A DNA stretch of 36,173 nucleotides from positions 1 through 36,173 of the IMG/VR virus record IMGVR_UViG_3300035698_011179. One strand, written 5' to 3'. The notes beneath the pieces were generated by a model. The model had not been told where the DNA came from. It saw only the letters and a list, made by a program, of their open reading frames with translations, and made no database searches. This document shows, piece after piece, positions 21,791 through 31,700 of the stretch (position 1 is its first letter; each line of letters begins with the position of its first letter). The stretch comes from a virus. The position numbers were made by a program, and so were the translations under genes.

Positions 21791-22384
21791 ATGACTATAA
21801 GAAATGGACCAACAACTAAAAACAGTGGTAGTGTACGAATTGGGCTTATGAAAATATTGGCTGGACTTTCAGTTACTTACATTGATAGTAAGATGCAGGT
21901 ATTGGATACTACAACTAATTCTTTAGGAGCTCTTGCACAAACTAAATACACAGGAGATGTGGAGTGGTGGGATATGTACTCTGGATATCCTCAACAGCTA
22001 GATGCTGTTTTTCCTATTAAAGAAAGTGCTTCAATAGAATGTGCCTTTCTGGAACAAACTCCTTGGAATCTTGCTCTTGCACATGGGTTAGATCCAACAG
22101 CCGTAGAATATGCATCAACGTGGTCAGGTGAAATTGCTCTTGGTGCTAGAGTTGCTCCTGCATATCTTAGAGTAGAGGGAATTGGAACTTATCCAGATGG
22201 TACTCATCAATTGAATATTATCTTTCCTAAAGCTCAGGTTAAATCTTCTGTTGAAATGGAAGACCAAACCGATCAAGGATCAAATACACCATGTACAATT
22301 CATTCCACACCTGCTGATAGTGGAGTAACAGATGGTAATGCAATTTGGGATGATATGCCTTTAGGTAGAATTTATATATCCTGA
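21791..22384 (+). CDS. Major tail tube protein
   Basis: The 197-aa product has the plan of siphovirus tube proteins: an N-terminal strand (GSVRIGLMKILAG, residues 13-25), a central beta-sandwich with FPIKESASIECAFLEQTPWN (73-92, the helix that packs against the next ring), and a C-terminal strand set. Hexameric rings of this protein stack around the tape measure. GAGAGGAAG precedes the ATG. Gene order (terminator, tube, chaperone, tape measure) is as in lambda. Confidence 0.8.
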   Translation: MTIRNGPTTKNSGSVRIGLMKILAGLSVTYIDSKMQVLDTTTNSLGALAQTKYTGDVEWWDMYSGYPQQLDAVFPIKESASIECAFLEQTPWNLALAHGLDPTAVEYASTWSGEIALGARVAPAYLRVEGIGTYPDGTHQLNIIFPKAQVKSSVEMEDQTDQGSNTPCTIHSTPADSGVTDGNAIWDDMPLGRIYIS

Positions 22385-22414
22385 GAATAATACAACCTTA
22401 AAGAGGAGATGAAA

Positions 22415-22969
22415 ATGGATACACCGGAGAAAGAAAATAATACAATGAATCCTCAGAGAAAGGCTATCGAGATCGGTAGCCGGACTCTGAAGGAGATAAC
22501 TATTTACCCATTATCCATGGGTAATCAAGGGGATTTAGAAGATCTTGTTAATGAAGTTATTGTAAAGTTTTTTGAAAAAGAAGAAGGTGAAGATGATATG
22601 GCAAGTATGGTAAAAATAACATCTTTCATAATGACTTCTATTAAGAAGAATTTAAAAAAAGTATTTGGTTTTATTACGGATTTAGAAGGTGAAGAGTTAA
22701 ATAAGTGGAGTAGAGATATTACAAACATGCAATCTACACAACTTGCAGTTATGATTTTTGATATGAATTACAAGGATCCGTATGAAAAAAACTTGAAGAG
22801 CCTCCCATGGATGAAAAAACTATTTCAATTGGGGAGGCAGTTGCCATCTTCCTTAGTAAATACCCTCAATACAGAATCGAAGATATCTACAGGAAGTCCT
22901 TCAAAGAAGGTGGACTTACAAGAAGACAGTTTAATTTCCTCTTCAAGAAAGCCCAGGAAAACGACTTAG
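22415..22969 (+). CDS. Tail assembly chaperone, zero-frame product (gpG-like)
   Basis: I begin at ATG 22415 rather than 22409 because AGGAG (22404-22408) sits at the correct 6-base distance only from 22415. The zero-frame product is 184 aa. Residues 10-125 look like an alpha-helical chaperone with an acidic middle; it coats the tape measure before tail assembly. A -1 frameshift signal lies at codon 125-126, so part of the translation yields the longer GT form. The tail beyond that point (Lys/Ser-rich) is specific to the short form. Confidence 0.78.
   Translation: MDTPEKENNTMNPQRKAIEIGSRTLKEITIYPLSMGNQGDLEDLVNEVIVKFFEKEEGEDDMASMVKITSFIMTSIKKNLKKVFGFITDLEGEELNKWSRDITNMQSTQLAVMIFDMNYKDPYEKNLKSLPWMKKLFQLGRQLPSSLVNTLNTESKISTGSPSKKVDLQEDSLISSSRKPRKTT
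22786..22838 (+). promoter_or_regulatory. Programmed -1 ribosomal frameshift signal
   Basis: The slippery heptamer A AAA AAC (22786-22792) is in the right frame of the chaperone gene. After a 7-base spacer, GCCTCCC (22800-22806) pairs with GGGAGGC (22832-22838), a 7-bp stem with a 25-base loop. Slipping back one base enters the frame of the next ORF without a stop. The parts match lambda-type G/GT signals. Confidence 0.9.
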
Positions 22970-23190
22970 ATAAAATGAAATTTGAAGCAGGACTCCAAGG
23001 AATAGATTTGGATAAAGAGATAAAAGGACAGCAGACAATAAAAACATCGAGTGGTGAAGAGATTACAGTTTCAAAAGATTTCTTATTTGGTGATCCTAAA
23101 GATTATGAAAAAATGACTCCGGAAGAAAGAAATAAAAAGACGGAGGAAATGATGGGGATGCATAAGAAAGTTTTTGGAAGGAGAATGTAG
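22807..23190 (+). CDS. Tail assembly chaperone, T domain made by -1 frameshift (gpGT-like)
   Basis: This frame is reached by slippage: translation continues from 22792 and passes through ATG 22807, which has no ribosome site of its own. The fused GT protein would have 258 residues, 126 from the zero frame and 132 from this one. The T part is charged and helical (residues 13-70 of this ORF) with a basic end. In lambda the T domain binds the major tail protein and brings it to the tape measure-G complex. It ends just before the tape measure gene. Confidence 0.82.
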   Translation: MDEKTISIGEAVAIFLSKYPQYRIEDIYRKSFKEGGLTRRQFNFLFKKAQENDLDKMKFEAGLQGIDLDKEIKGQQTIKTSSGEEITVSKDFLFGDPKDYEKMTPEERNKKTEEMMGMHKKVFGRRM

Positions 23191-26100
23191 ATGGCTGATA
23201 ATGCTCAAAATTTAATACTAGCAACTATTTTTAAAGCGGTTGTAGATCCAGGAGCTGCGGCTCAAATAGCTTCTTTTAAAACTCAATTAGCAGGACTGAA
23301 TACTTCTTTAAATGCTACAAATACAGCAGGGGGTAAAGCAGGTAAAGGAGTTAAAGATGTTAATAAAGAGGTTAAAAAAGGAAAAGAACCTTTAACTCGG
23401 TATGCGACTGCGGTTAAAAAAGTACGTTCCGCATTTAAAACATTATTAGCTTATGCTTTTGTGGGCAAAGTAATTCAAGGAATTACCTCCGCTTTTACAG
23501 GGGGTGTTAATGAGATTATAGAGTATGATCAAGCTCTTAAAAATTTACAAGCTATTACTGGAGCCACAGAAATTGAACTTGGAGCATTGGGAAATACAAT
23601 TCTTCAAGTTGCAACAACTACTAGATTTTCATCCGCTGAGGTAGGTAAAGGTATGGTCCTTTTATCTCAGTCAGGTTTTACTGCTTCTGAAAGTATAAAT
23701 AGTATGCAATCAGTAGCGGATCTTGCTACTGGTACTCTTTCTACAATGGCTACAGTTACAGACTTATTAACTACTTCTATTAGAGCATTTGGATTAGAGG
23801 CAGTTGAATCAAGACGTGTAGCTGATGTAATGGCTAATGCTATCAATAAATCTAAGTTGACAGTAGATAAAATGAGGATAGCATTCAACTTTGTAGGTGC
23901 TTCCGCTTCATTAGCAGGGTTATCTATAGAGGAAACTTCGGCCGCTATGATGGTTCTTGCTAATAATGGTCTTAGAGCATCTACTATAGGTACTGGTTTA
24001 AGACAAGTACTTAAAAGATTAATTGCTCCTAATTCTGATTTACGAGATGCGTATTCTCAATCAGGTATAGAGTTAGATAAAATTAATCCTAAAACAGTAG
24101 GGTTTAAACAAGTTTTATTAAATCTTGCTAGAGTATTATGGGATAGTAAAGAAAGAACAGTAGATATGGCTAAAGCTTTTGATTTATTTGGACTTAGAGG
24201 AGCCCAGGCCGCCGCAATTTTAGTTAAAGAATTTGTTAGTAATAAATATGAAAAAGCTTTAAAGGCCGCCTTTAATATTGGTACTGCGGCGGAGATGGCG
24301 GCCACACAGTTTAAAGGATTACAGGTTTCTATTAAGAATTTATCTGATGTTTGGGGTGTTTTATTTGTAAATTTAGGTGAAGCAGGGGCCAAAGGGATGA
24401 TGACGGCTGTTTTAGATACAGTAAGAGAACTTGTAAATTGGATGAAAGATTTATCTACTAGTATGGTAGGAGGTATTATAGTTAAAACTGCTCTTCTTAC
24501 TACAGGTATGTATGCTTTATCTGTTAGTATAAAAGGAGTGATTTGGGCTTTTTCTACTTTAGGTCCTATGGTAGCAAAATTATTTCCTTTTTTAACTGTG
24601 TCCACTAATTGGTGGGCTTTGCTTGCTATAGCAATAGCTGGTGTAGCAGCTGTAAGTTATCAACTTTCAACGGAGAATAAAAGAAATGCTAGAGAACTTT
24701 CTGAATTAGCTGTTAAAACAGAAGGTGTAGTTAATGCTTTTGAAGTTTATGCAGGAGCTATGCAAGAACTTTATGATAAATATAAGCAAAGTAATGACGA
24801 TACGGCTTATCGAGCTAATATGGAAAGATTGAAAAAAGATTTTCCTGAGTTGACTACAAGTATAATAGGAACTACGGAGGCTTTTGAAGAAGATAAGACA
24901 GCTATGGATCAAATAGTAAGCGATGCACAAATAGAGAAGGTAGCTAATTTAACTGGGGCTATATCAAAATATAGAGATGCGGTTAGAGATGCGGCTATTT
25001 GGATGGGGATTTGGGAAAGTGTTAAAGATATAGGAACAGGAGCAAAGGATACGTATTTAAAATTTGTAATGTTTTATATAAAAAATTGGTCTAAAGCAGG
25101 CAGTATTGTTGGAAATACTTTAGACGGAATGAGTACTAAGATACGAGAATTCGGTAAGGGGGATCCTTTATTTGAAAAACTTGCTGATCTTTTAGAAATG
25201 CCTACTAATGTTGTACATTCTATTGGTAATGGTATTACAAGAAGTTTTGAAACTTTAATTGAAAAAGGTATGGATACAAATGTGGTTAAGGGGTTAATAA
25301 AAGAAAAAACCACAATGATTGCAGAGCTAGCTAAGGAGGCTTTTGATGCGGAAGTAGCGTCAGGAATGATGCTTAAGCCTTTAGATTGGGCTAGTATGAA
25401 TTTATTAGATAGTTTTCCTGATTTAAATGATTCAGAGATGTTAAAATTTCTTGAGATAGGAGATAAATTAAGAGAAGAATATTATATAAATGAAAAAGAA
25501 AGAATAGCTAAAGAAAATGATCTTACTAGAAAAAGGAAAAAGAATGAAATAGATGTTTTAGAAGAAATGAAAAATGAAGCTGATGCTATTCAAAGAGTTA
25601 GATTAGATCAAATGACTAAAGCTATGAAGAGTGAAGTATCTCGATTTAGAGAAATTAAGGAAGCTGAATGGGTTATAGAGAAAAAAACTGCTACTGAAAA
25701 AGTACAAGCTTGGAAGGATTTAACTTCTGAAATAGAAGCTATACAGGCTCGACATTTGGTGAAAATGAAAAAAATGATGTTGGAGGATCCTATTTATTAT
25801 GCTAAAAAGGGGCTTAGAGATTTATCAGATGCTAAAAAAGAGTATAATAGTATACCAGACGATGAAAAAACATTAAGCGATTTAATGTCATTAGCGGATA
25901 AAGCTAAAATAGCATCTCAAAAAATAGATTTACTAGCTAAAGCATGGGAAGAGTTTAAAACAAAAGTTATAGTTAAACCGGAAGAATCTGAATATATAGA
26001 TCAATTATTATCTCAATTTTCTAGAGCCGATTCTGAAATTCAAGGAATGATAGCAAATAAGGACGATAAAATATTAAACGGATGGAAAACTAATTTAGAA

Positions 26101-26634
26101 AGTATAGGAGATACACTTGTAACGGATATAGCAGGTAACTTATCTTTAATAGGGGATAAGACAGTAGATATAAAAGAAAAATTTAAAGATATGGCTCAGT
26201 CCATGTTACAAGATCTTGCTGCTCTTATTATCAAATATACTTTATTAAAGTCTATTATGGCTATTGGAGGAGGTGAAGGTTCAGGTAATTTCTTATCAAA
26301 TTTTGCAGGTGGAGCTTTAAATAAATTAGGTTTTACTGCTATGTCATCTGCATTACCATCCTCCTCCTCAAATAGTATGCCTAGTTCAAGTATGTCTAAT
26401 GCTCGTATGTTTTCTTCTCCTACTATAGCTAATCCTACTGGAGTAGTAAATAATGGGGTTGTATCTAGAGCAGGAGGTAATAATGGGGGAGGAAATAATA
26501 TTCATATATATAAAATAGATGCTGTGGATTCTAAATCTTTTGTTAGTTTACTTTCATCTAGAACTGCTCAAAGTACTATAGCTCAAAATATATTAGCTAA
26601 TAAAGGTCATAACGGAATAGTGAGGAACGGATAA
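23191..26634 (+). CDS. Tail tape measure protein (TP901 type)
   Basis: The 1147-aa product begins directly after the chaperone stop. Residues about 100-400 match the TP901/PhageMin tail core (for example GLSIEETSAAMMVLANNG and STIGTGLRQVLKRL). Hydrophobic segments lie near 80-100 and 424-490, the latter probably used to cross the host membrane during DNA injection. A long coiled-coil region follows, then a Ser/Asn/Gly-rich stretch and the usual short C-terminal DS.SF.SLL motif. Family knowledge of about 0.15 nm per residue suggests a tail near 170 nm. GGAAGGAG precedes the ATG. Confidence 0.93.
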   Translation: MADNAQNLILATIFKAVVDPGAAAQIASFKTQLAGLNTSLNATNTAGGKAGKGVKDVNKEVKKGKEPLTRYATAVKKVRSAFKTLLAYAFVGKVIQGITSAFTGGVNEIIEYDQALKNLQAITGATEIELGALGNTILQVATTTRFSSAEVGKGMVLLSQSGFTASESINSMQSVADLATGTLSTMATVTDLLTTSIRAFGLEAVESRRVADVMANAINKSKLTVDKMRIAFNFVGASASLAGLSIEETSAAMMVLANNGLRASTIGTGLRQVLKRLIAPNSDLRDAYSQSGIELDKINPKTVGFKQVLLNLARVLWDSKERTVDMAKAFDLFGLRGAQAAAILVKEFVSNKYEKALKAAFNIGTAAEMAATQFKGLQVSIKNLSDVWGVLFVNLGEAGAKGMMTAVLDTVRELVNWMKDLSTSMVGGIIVKTALLTTGMYALSVSIKGVIWAFSTLGPMVAKLFPFLTVSTNWWALLAIAIAGVAAVSYQLSTENKRNARELSELAVKTEGVVNAFEVYAGAMQELYDKYKQSNDDTAYRANMERLKKDFPELTTSIIGTTEAFEEDKTAMDQIVSDAQIEKVANLTGAISKYRDAVRDAAIWMGIWESVKDIGTGAKDTYLKFVMFYIKNWSKAGSIVGNTLDGMSTKIREFGKGDPLFEKLADLLEMPTNVVHSIGNGITRSFETLIEKGMDTNVVKGLIKEKTTMIAELAKEAFDAEVASGMMLKPLDWASMNLLDSFPDLNDSEMLKFLEIGDKLREEYYINEKERIAKENDLTRKRKKNEIDVLEEMKNEADAIQRVRLDQMTKAMKSEVSRFREIKEAEWVIEKKTATEKVQAWKDLTSEIEAIQARHLVKMKKMMLEDPIYYAKKGLRDLSDAKKEYNSIPDDEKTLSDLMSLADKAKIASQKIDLLAKAWEEFKTKVIVKPEESEYIDQLLSQFSRADSEIQGMIANKDDKILNGWKTNLESIGDTLVTDIAGNLSLIGDKTVDIKEKFKDMAQSMLQDLAALIIKYTLLKSIMAIGGGEGSGNFLSNFAGGALNKLGFTAMSSALPSSSSNSMPSSSMSNARMFSSPTIANPTGVVNNGVVSRAGGNNGGGNNIHIYKIDAVDSKSFVSLLSSRTAQSTIAQNILANKGHNGIVRNG

Positions 26635-27287
26635 TGAGTAATGAAATTTTTAAATGGATGCCTCAAATGGTGGATATAGATGGGGGTTTAAAATATAATG
26701 TTGCTATATCTGAATTTGAAAACGGAGCAGTTCAAAGAGGGTTAATATCAGATAGAGAAGCTAATAAATTTACTTTTAAATATATTAATAAATTATTAGA
26801 GCCTGGGCAAAGAGTACATTTGAATAATGAAATTAAAGCATTTTTTAAAGCACGGCATGGTAGTTATGATAATTTTTTTATCCCCTCTTGGCAATTAGAG
26901 GGTCAAGTAACAGATGCTCTTACAGCAGGGGGAAGTACTTTTAAATTGGCTACTAATCCTTCTTATTTAGATTTTTCACAAACTGTATGTGAGTCAGGGA
27001 ATTATATTTATTTATGTAGGAAGTTTTGTAGAGGATTTGAAGTAACTTCCACACATGAAATACAAAGAATATTAAGTTGGACAGGTAGCGGGGATGATTG
27101 GACTGTTACTATTGATGGTACTTTTACTAATAATTATCCAGCAGAAATATATGTTCAAAAAGCGTATAAAGTATTTTTTACTTCACCAGAATTACCACAT
27201 ACATTAAAAGTACCACATGGAATTGAATATTCTTTAGAATTTATTGAGGATTTAGCCAGCTTATACCAAACTACTTTCGGAGTATAA
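26634..27287 (+). CDS. Minor tail protein (lambda gpM-like)
   Basis: The 217-aa product follows the tape measure (TAATG overlap), the place of gpM in lambda. It has AFFKARHGSYDNFFIPSW near 69-86, a motif of tail-tip/distal-tail proteins. Residues 92-176 are an insertion of the GGSTFKL beta-domain type, and the distal-tail fold resumes at the C-terminus. It links tail tube and tail tip. Two cysteines (C128, C132) lie in the inserted part. Confidence 0.72.
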   Translation: MSNEIFKWMPQMVDIDGGLKYNVAISEFENGAVQRGLISDREANKFTFKYINKLLEPGQRVHLNNEIKAFFKARHGSYDNFFIPSWQLEGQVTDALTAGGSTFKLATNPSYLDFSQTVCESGNYIYLCRKFCRGFEVTSTHEIQRILSWTGSGDDWTVTIDGTFTNNYPAEIYVQKAYKVFFTSPELPHTLKVPHGIEYSLEFIEDLASLYQTTFGV

Positions 27288-27288
27288 A

Positions 27289-28236
27289 ATGAGAGATGCA
27301 CCTTTAAATTTTTTCAAAGAAAAGAATAAACAACAATATGATTTGGTTAGCATTGTTTCAGTAGAAGCATCTTATGTTTATATGGCAGATGTTGAAAGCA
27401 CTTCTACTAAAACTTTAATTGGAGTAGATAGTACTGTTAAGACAGTATTAAATGCTACTAGTTATGATTTTACAGAGTCAGGTGATGGTTACTGTTGGAC
27501 TTTATCTTTTGAGGATGGAGCTAATGTAGGGGCAATTAGAAAAATAACAGGGTATGATTCAGTTACAGGTATTTTTACTATAAGTATTCCTTTAGATAAG
27601 GAACCAGGAGTAGATCCGGATAGAATTAGAATAGCTAAAAATATATTTTTATCCAATATAAATACTCCTATTGATTTTTATTTACCTGATGATTCTTACG
27701 GAGATGATGTAGCTATTAAATATATGCCTTTTCCAATGACCATCGTACCTATGGGAACAAACTCTAGAGGTGAAGTAATGACTCTAGACATTTCAGTATC
27801 CTCCGTGGATAAGGCTATATCAAATATTGTACAATTAGCAGAAGGCTTGCAGGGAAATAGAGTTATTCATTTAAGAGTATTTACAAGTGTGTTAGATCAA
27901 GGAAAAGAATATTGTATTAAAGATGTTGCTTATATTGATACAGTTTCAATAGATACTCAGGAGTTAAAGTTTTCTTTAGAAAGTAAATATAATATAGTAG
28001 ATGTACAAATACCTCAATGTACGTATACTAGAGATTTTTGTAGATTTAAATTTAAGAGTACTGAATGTGGTTGGGAAGAAACAGGGGACGGGGACGGGCA
28101 TGGTTTTTATACTAAAATAGATTTTCCTTTAGTCTCTGCTAATTCGTGTGAGCATACTTTAAATGGATCAAACGGTTGTTTAGCTCATAATAATAGACTT
28201 CGTTTTGGGGGTTTCCCCGGATTAAACAGTCGTTAA
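27289..28236 (+). CDS. Minor tail protein (lambda gpL-like) with C-terminal cysteine cluster
   Basis: The 315-aa product has the DAPLNFF start of gpL-type proteins. The C-terminal domain carries C244, C251, C260, C287 and C297 and ends with RFGGFPGL (305-312), the same layout as lambda gpL, whose C-terminal domain binds an iron-sulfur cluster. Residues about 35-118 form an inserted beta domain not needed in lambda. It would sit at the tail tip between M and J. It ends 67 bases before the K gene. Confidence 0.75.
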   Translation: MRDAPLNFFKEKNKQQYDLVSIVSVEASYVYMADVESTSTKTLIGVDSTVKTVLNATSYDFTESGDGYCWTLSFEDGANVGAIRKITGYDSVTGIFTISIPLDKEPGVDPDRIRIAKNIFLSNINTPIDFYLPDDSYGDDVAIKYMPFPMTIVPMGTNSRGEVMTLDISVSSVDKAISNIVQLAEGLQGNRVIHLRVFTSVLDQGKEYCIKDVAYIDTVSIDTQELKFSLESKYNIVDVQIPQCTYTRDFCRFKFKSTECGWEETGDGDGHGFYTKIDFPLVSANSCEHTLNGSNGCLAHNNRLRFGGFPGLNSR

Positions 28237-28239
28237 ACG

Positions 28240-28323
28240 GTGAAAGTAGCCTTTGATATCTTGCGTAGAATAAAAGAACTTTTAATAAGATATATAAGAC
28301 ATTATGAAAAAATTAGAAAATAA
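28240..28323 (+). CDS. Possible 27-aa basic peptide bridging L and K
   Basis: A GTG at 28240 opens 27 codons of a basic amphipathic helix that overlaps the start of the K-like gene by 20 bases. It would couple translation to K, which has no clear ribosome site. There is no good ribosome site before this GTG either, so I give it low weight. Confidence 0.2.
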   Translation: MKVAFDILRRIKELLIRYIRHYEKIRK

Positions 28324-28714
28324 ATATCGAAAGTATTTAAATGCACCATATAAACATTTAGGTAGAGATTTATCTGGCTTAGATTGTTTTGGTTTATTAA
28401 TTTTATATTACAAAGATTTTAAAAATATAAAATTAAAGGATTGGTATTATGAAGAGGATTGGCACAAGAAAGGCCATAATCATATTTTAGAAAAATCTAA
28501 ATATTATAATTTTATAGAAGTAAATGACTTTCAAAAAGACGATGTTGTTTTACTTAAAATGGATTTGCATTCTAAAATACCAAATCATGTTTGTATAATA
28601 GTACAACCTCCTAATATTGGTATAAGTGCAGAGAAAGGCGGAGTTATGTTAATTGATTTAAATCGAAATATTCTTAAAAGACGTATATATGGAGTATATA
28701 GATGCCAAAACTAA
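28304..28714 (+). CDS. NlpC/P60 tail tip peptidase (lambda gpK-like)
   Basis: The 136-aa product shows the NlpC/P60 plan: LDCFGLL with C28 as nucleophile and NHVCII with H95 as the catalytic His. A third polar residue expected after the His strand is not clear. Such proteins cut peptidoglycan during DNA entry and help tail-tip assembly. Lambda gpK also has a JAB/MPN half, which is absent here. There is no clear Shine-Dalgarno site; ATG 28304 is the first start in the frame. The stop overlaps the next start by 13 bases. Confidence 0.8.
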   Translation: MKKLENKYRKYLNAPYKHLGRDLSGLDCFGLLILYYKDFKNIKLKDWYYEEDWHKKGHNHILEKSKYYNFIEVNDFQKDDVVLLKMDLHSKIPNHVCIIVQPPNIGISAEKGGVMLIDLNRNILKRRIYGVYRCQN

Positions 28715-31700
28715 CGATTGTTAAAAATCCGTTAATGCCTGAAGATAAAATAGAATTTATTTGTAAAGAAATAGATTTTATATCTGTTTTTAATAAATTC
28801 TTACTTGTAAATCCAAAGTATATTACTTTATTAGAAAAGGAAATTTTTTCAGTAAGAGTTAATAATGTTAAAATAGATAATACTACTTTAGGTTTTAAAT
28901 TATTAGATAAAGATCAAATAGTATTATATCCTAATTTGGAAGAAGGTTTTACCTGGGCCGCCATATTAGCTTCAATAAAAGCAGGAGCTGCCTCAGCAAT
29001 AGGTACAGGAGCCGCCTTAAGTGGTACAGCCGCCATGGGGGGTTGGGTAACTTTAGGAGCTTATGGTTTAGGTTATGGTTTAGGTATGTTAGGTGGAATG
29101 GCCATAATGTCGGGTATATCCTATGGTTTGAATGCTTTGTTTGCTCCTTCTTTAAGTTCTCCTTCAGGGCCTTCGGAAAATTCTCCTTCATTTGCATGGA
29201 ATGTAAATCCTACTTCTAGAGAAGGAATAGCTATTCCTGTTAATTATGGTGAAATTTTAGTTGGGGGTAATATACTTACTCAAGCTAAAGAATATTTAGT
29301 TAGACAGCCTTGGGAATGGGTAGATGTTAATAAAAATGAAACTAGAATACCTGGGTTTGGATCTATAGGATTTTTAGATTTATTTAGTGTGGGATTTTTA
29401 GATCCTGTTAGAGGAGTAGAAATAAAATGTAAATTAGAAACTCCTTATTTATTTTTTAGATACAGAATACTTAGTATATCTCAATGGGATGCTTTTTGGA
29501 ATTTAATATTTCCTGGACTTAATGCTGGGGATATAATTATAAATACTTATTTAGATCTTTTGGAAATTGTTAAAGCTGTTCTAATGTGTACTTCTTGGAA
29601 TATATATAATGCAGGCCCCCAAATATATATGCAAATGGGCAGGATAATAAATAATCCTAGTATTTTAGATAAATCAAATAGTGTTTTATCCGTAGCTCAA
29701 GATGTAATTAAATCTCCTGGGGTTTTAAAAAGAGCAAATTTATTTTATAAAGGAACTGTTAAAAACGAGGAAGAACGAACTACAATAGGTAATATTATTT
29801 TTAATGCTTTGGAAAAGGTTATAGATACAGTTTCTTCTAATGAAAGTTTAAAATTTACTTGGCATGACCCTCTAATTTCGGGAGACACCTACACGGAAAT
29901 ATTTTCAGACGAGACACATGATAAAGAAAATTTAGGTTGGTATCTTGTAGGAAGTATTTATATAAATCCTATAGGTTTTGGTGTAAATATTACAAATAGT
30001 CAAGTAAAAGAAATGGCGGATTTGTTTTATAATTTAGGAAAAAAACTTATATTTGATATACCCACCCCTTTACTTGATTCTGCGTTAGCTGTGTTTGGGT
30101 ATACCCCAGATAAATTTGAATTTGATAAATTGTGGGCATTTGATAAAGTAGAAATAGATTGGCAAGCAGATATAGAACAAGTGTATAAGCCTGAGTTTCC
30201 CACGGAACAAAAGTATTTACAAAAGCTTAGAAAAAAGGATGATTATGTAGAGGATATTAGATATAATCAAGTATTACATCAGCTTATAGGATTATCTGAG
30301 GGTACTTGTGCAGGAATAAAAGAAGTATTAGTTAATGATTCCCCTTCTAAAAATGTACCCAATTTTACTTATAGTTTCTTTGATGGAAGAAATAATCAGT
30401 ATATGGGAAATAGAAATGCGGATGCCAATACATATGATAATTTTAATAGAGCTACTAAGTTTCATACTAATAGTACAGAGTTAATTGAAAAAGGGGATTA
30501 TGTAGAGTTTCAAACTACAGCTGATTTTAATGTAAGTAATGTTTTAGTTGAAACTAATTCAACTGTATATCATATATCTAGTGGAGGACATACAAGACCC
30601 TTTAAAGGGGAAGGATTAAAATTTGCTATACAAGTAGGTTTTTCTTGGTCTGATTTTAATGTGTATGATACTACTAATTTAATTCCTGATATATTAAGAA
30701 CAGGAATGTTTCTTCATAATGAATATGAATTAAAAGGTCAATTTGATACAGAACCTACTATTTCTAGATGGGCAGGATTACCTATACGTGATTTTTTAAT
30801 GGGTGATGTTGATATGGAATTATTTGTAAGTAGATTTCCTTATTTAGGCACAGGGCTATGTGCTTGGTTAAGTATTTCTCCTTACGGAAGAACTTATGAC
30901 CATCAATTATATGTAAATAATTTAGAGTATAAAAATTATGTTCTTAATTTAATAAGAGAAAAAATTATAGAATATTTTACAGAACAGAATCAAGGATTAC
31001 GTATAAGAGTAATTAGGATTTCAGAGGCATATGATGGGGATGGAGCTAAAAATATAAAAGTTACAGGATTTCAGGAAGTGTCTTACAATGGTTATGATTA
31101 TCCTAATACAGCTATATTGGGAGTTCAATTTAAAGCTACATCTCAATATAATGCTTCTATTCCTAAAATAACAGCTATTGTAAAAGGAAAGAAAGTACTT
31201 GTTCCTAAATTAATGTGTGGTACAGAAAGAGCTTATCATGAGTTTTCTTGGTATGATGAAGATTTCCTTTGTTATAGAAGTACTATGCATAATGGTAATA
31301 AGTGTAAATATGATACGGACGATGAAAATAGAATAATATTTGTAGAAGAATATTCAAATAATCCTGCTTGGTGTTCTTATGATTTAATTATAGCTAAAAG
31401 ATACGGTTTAGGGGAATATACCTCTCAATATAATTTACCTATAGATTGGTTTATTTCAGCCGCCGAGTATTGTGATACATTAGTTCCTGATGGAACAGTA
31501 CGTTGGGCTAAAGATGATTCAGGAACTTCTACTTTATTAGAATCTAGAATGAAAGATCAGGATTCTGATTTTTTTAAGAAAGGTAATCCTTATTATGATG
31601 AAAATACATTAGGTTTAAATAAACAAGGTGAAGGTATTTTTGGAGAGGATTTAGCTGAGTATTTAAACGACACTCTTCTTTCAGAGTCTAATTTTACTCA

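Noticed and set aside
28207-28218. GGGG-CCCC mini-hairpin at the end of the L-like gene, as a terminator
   Set aside because: Only four pairs, inside the coding sequence (the conserved GGFPG motif), and no T-run follows.
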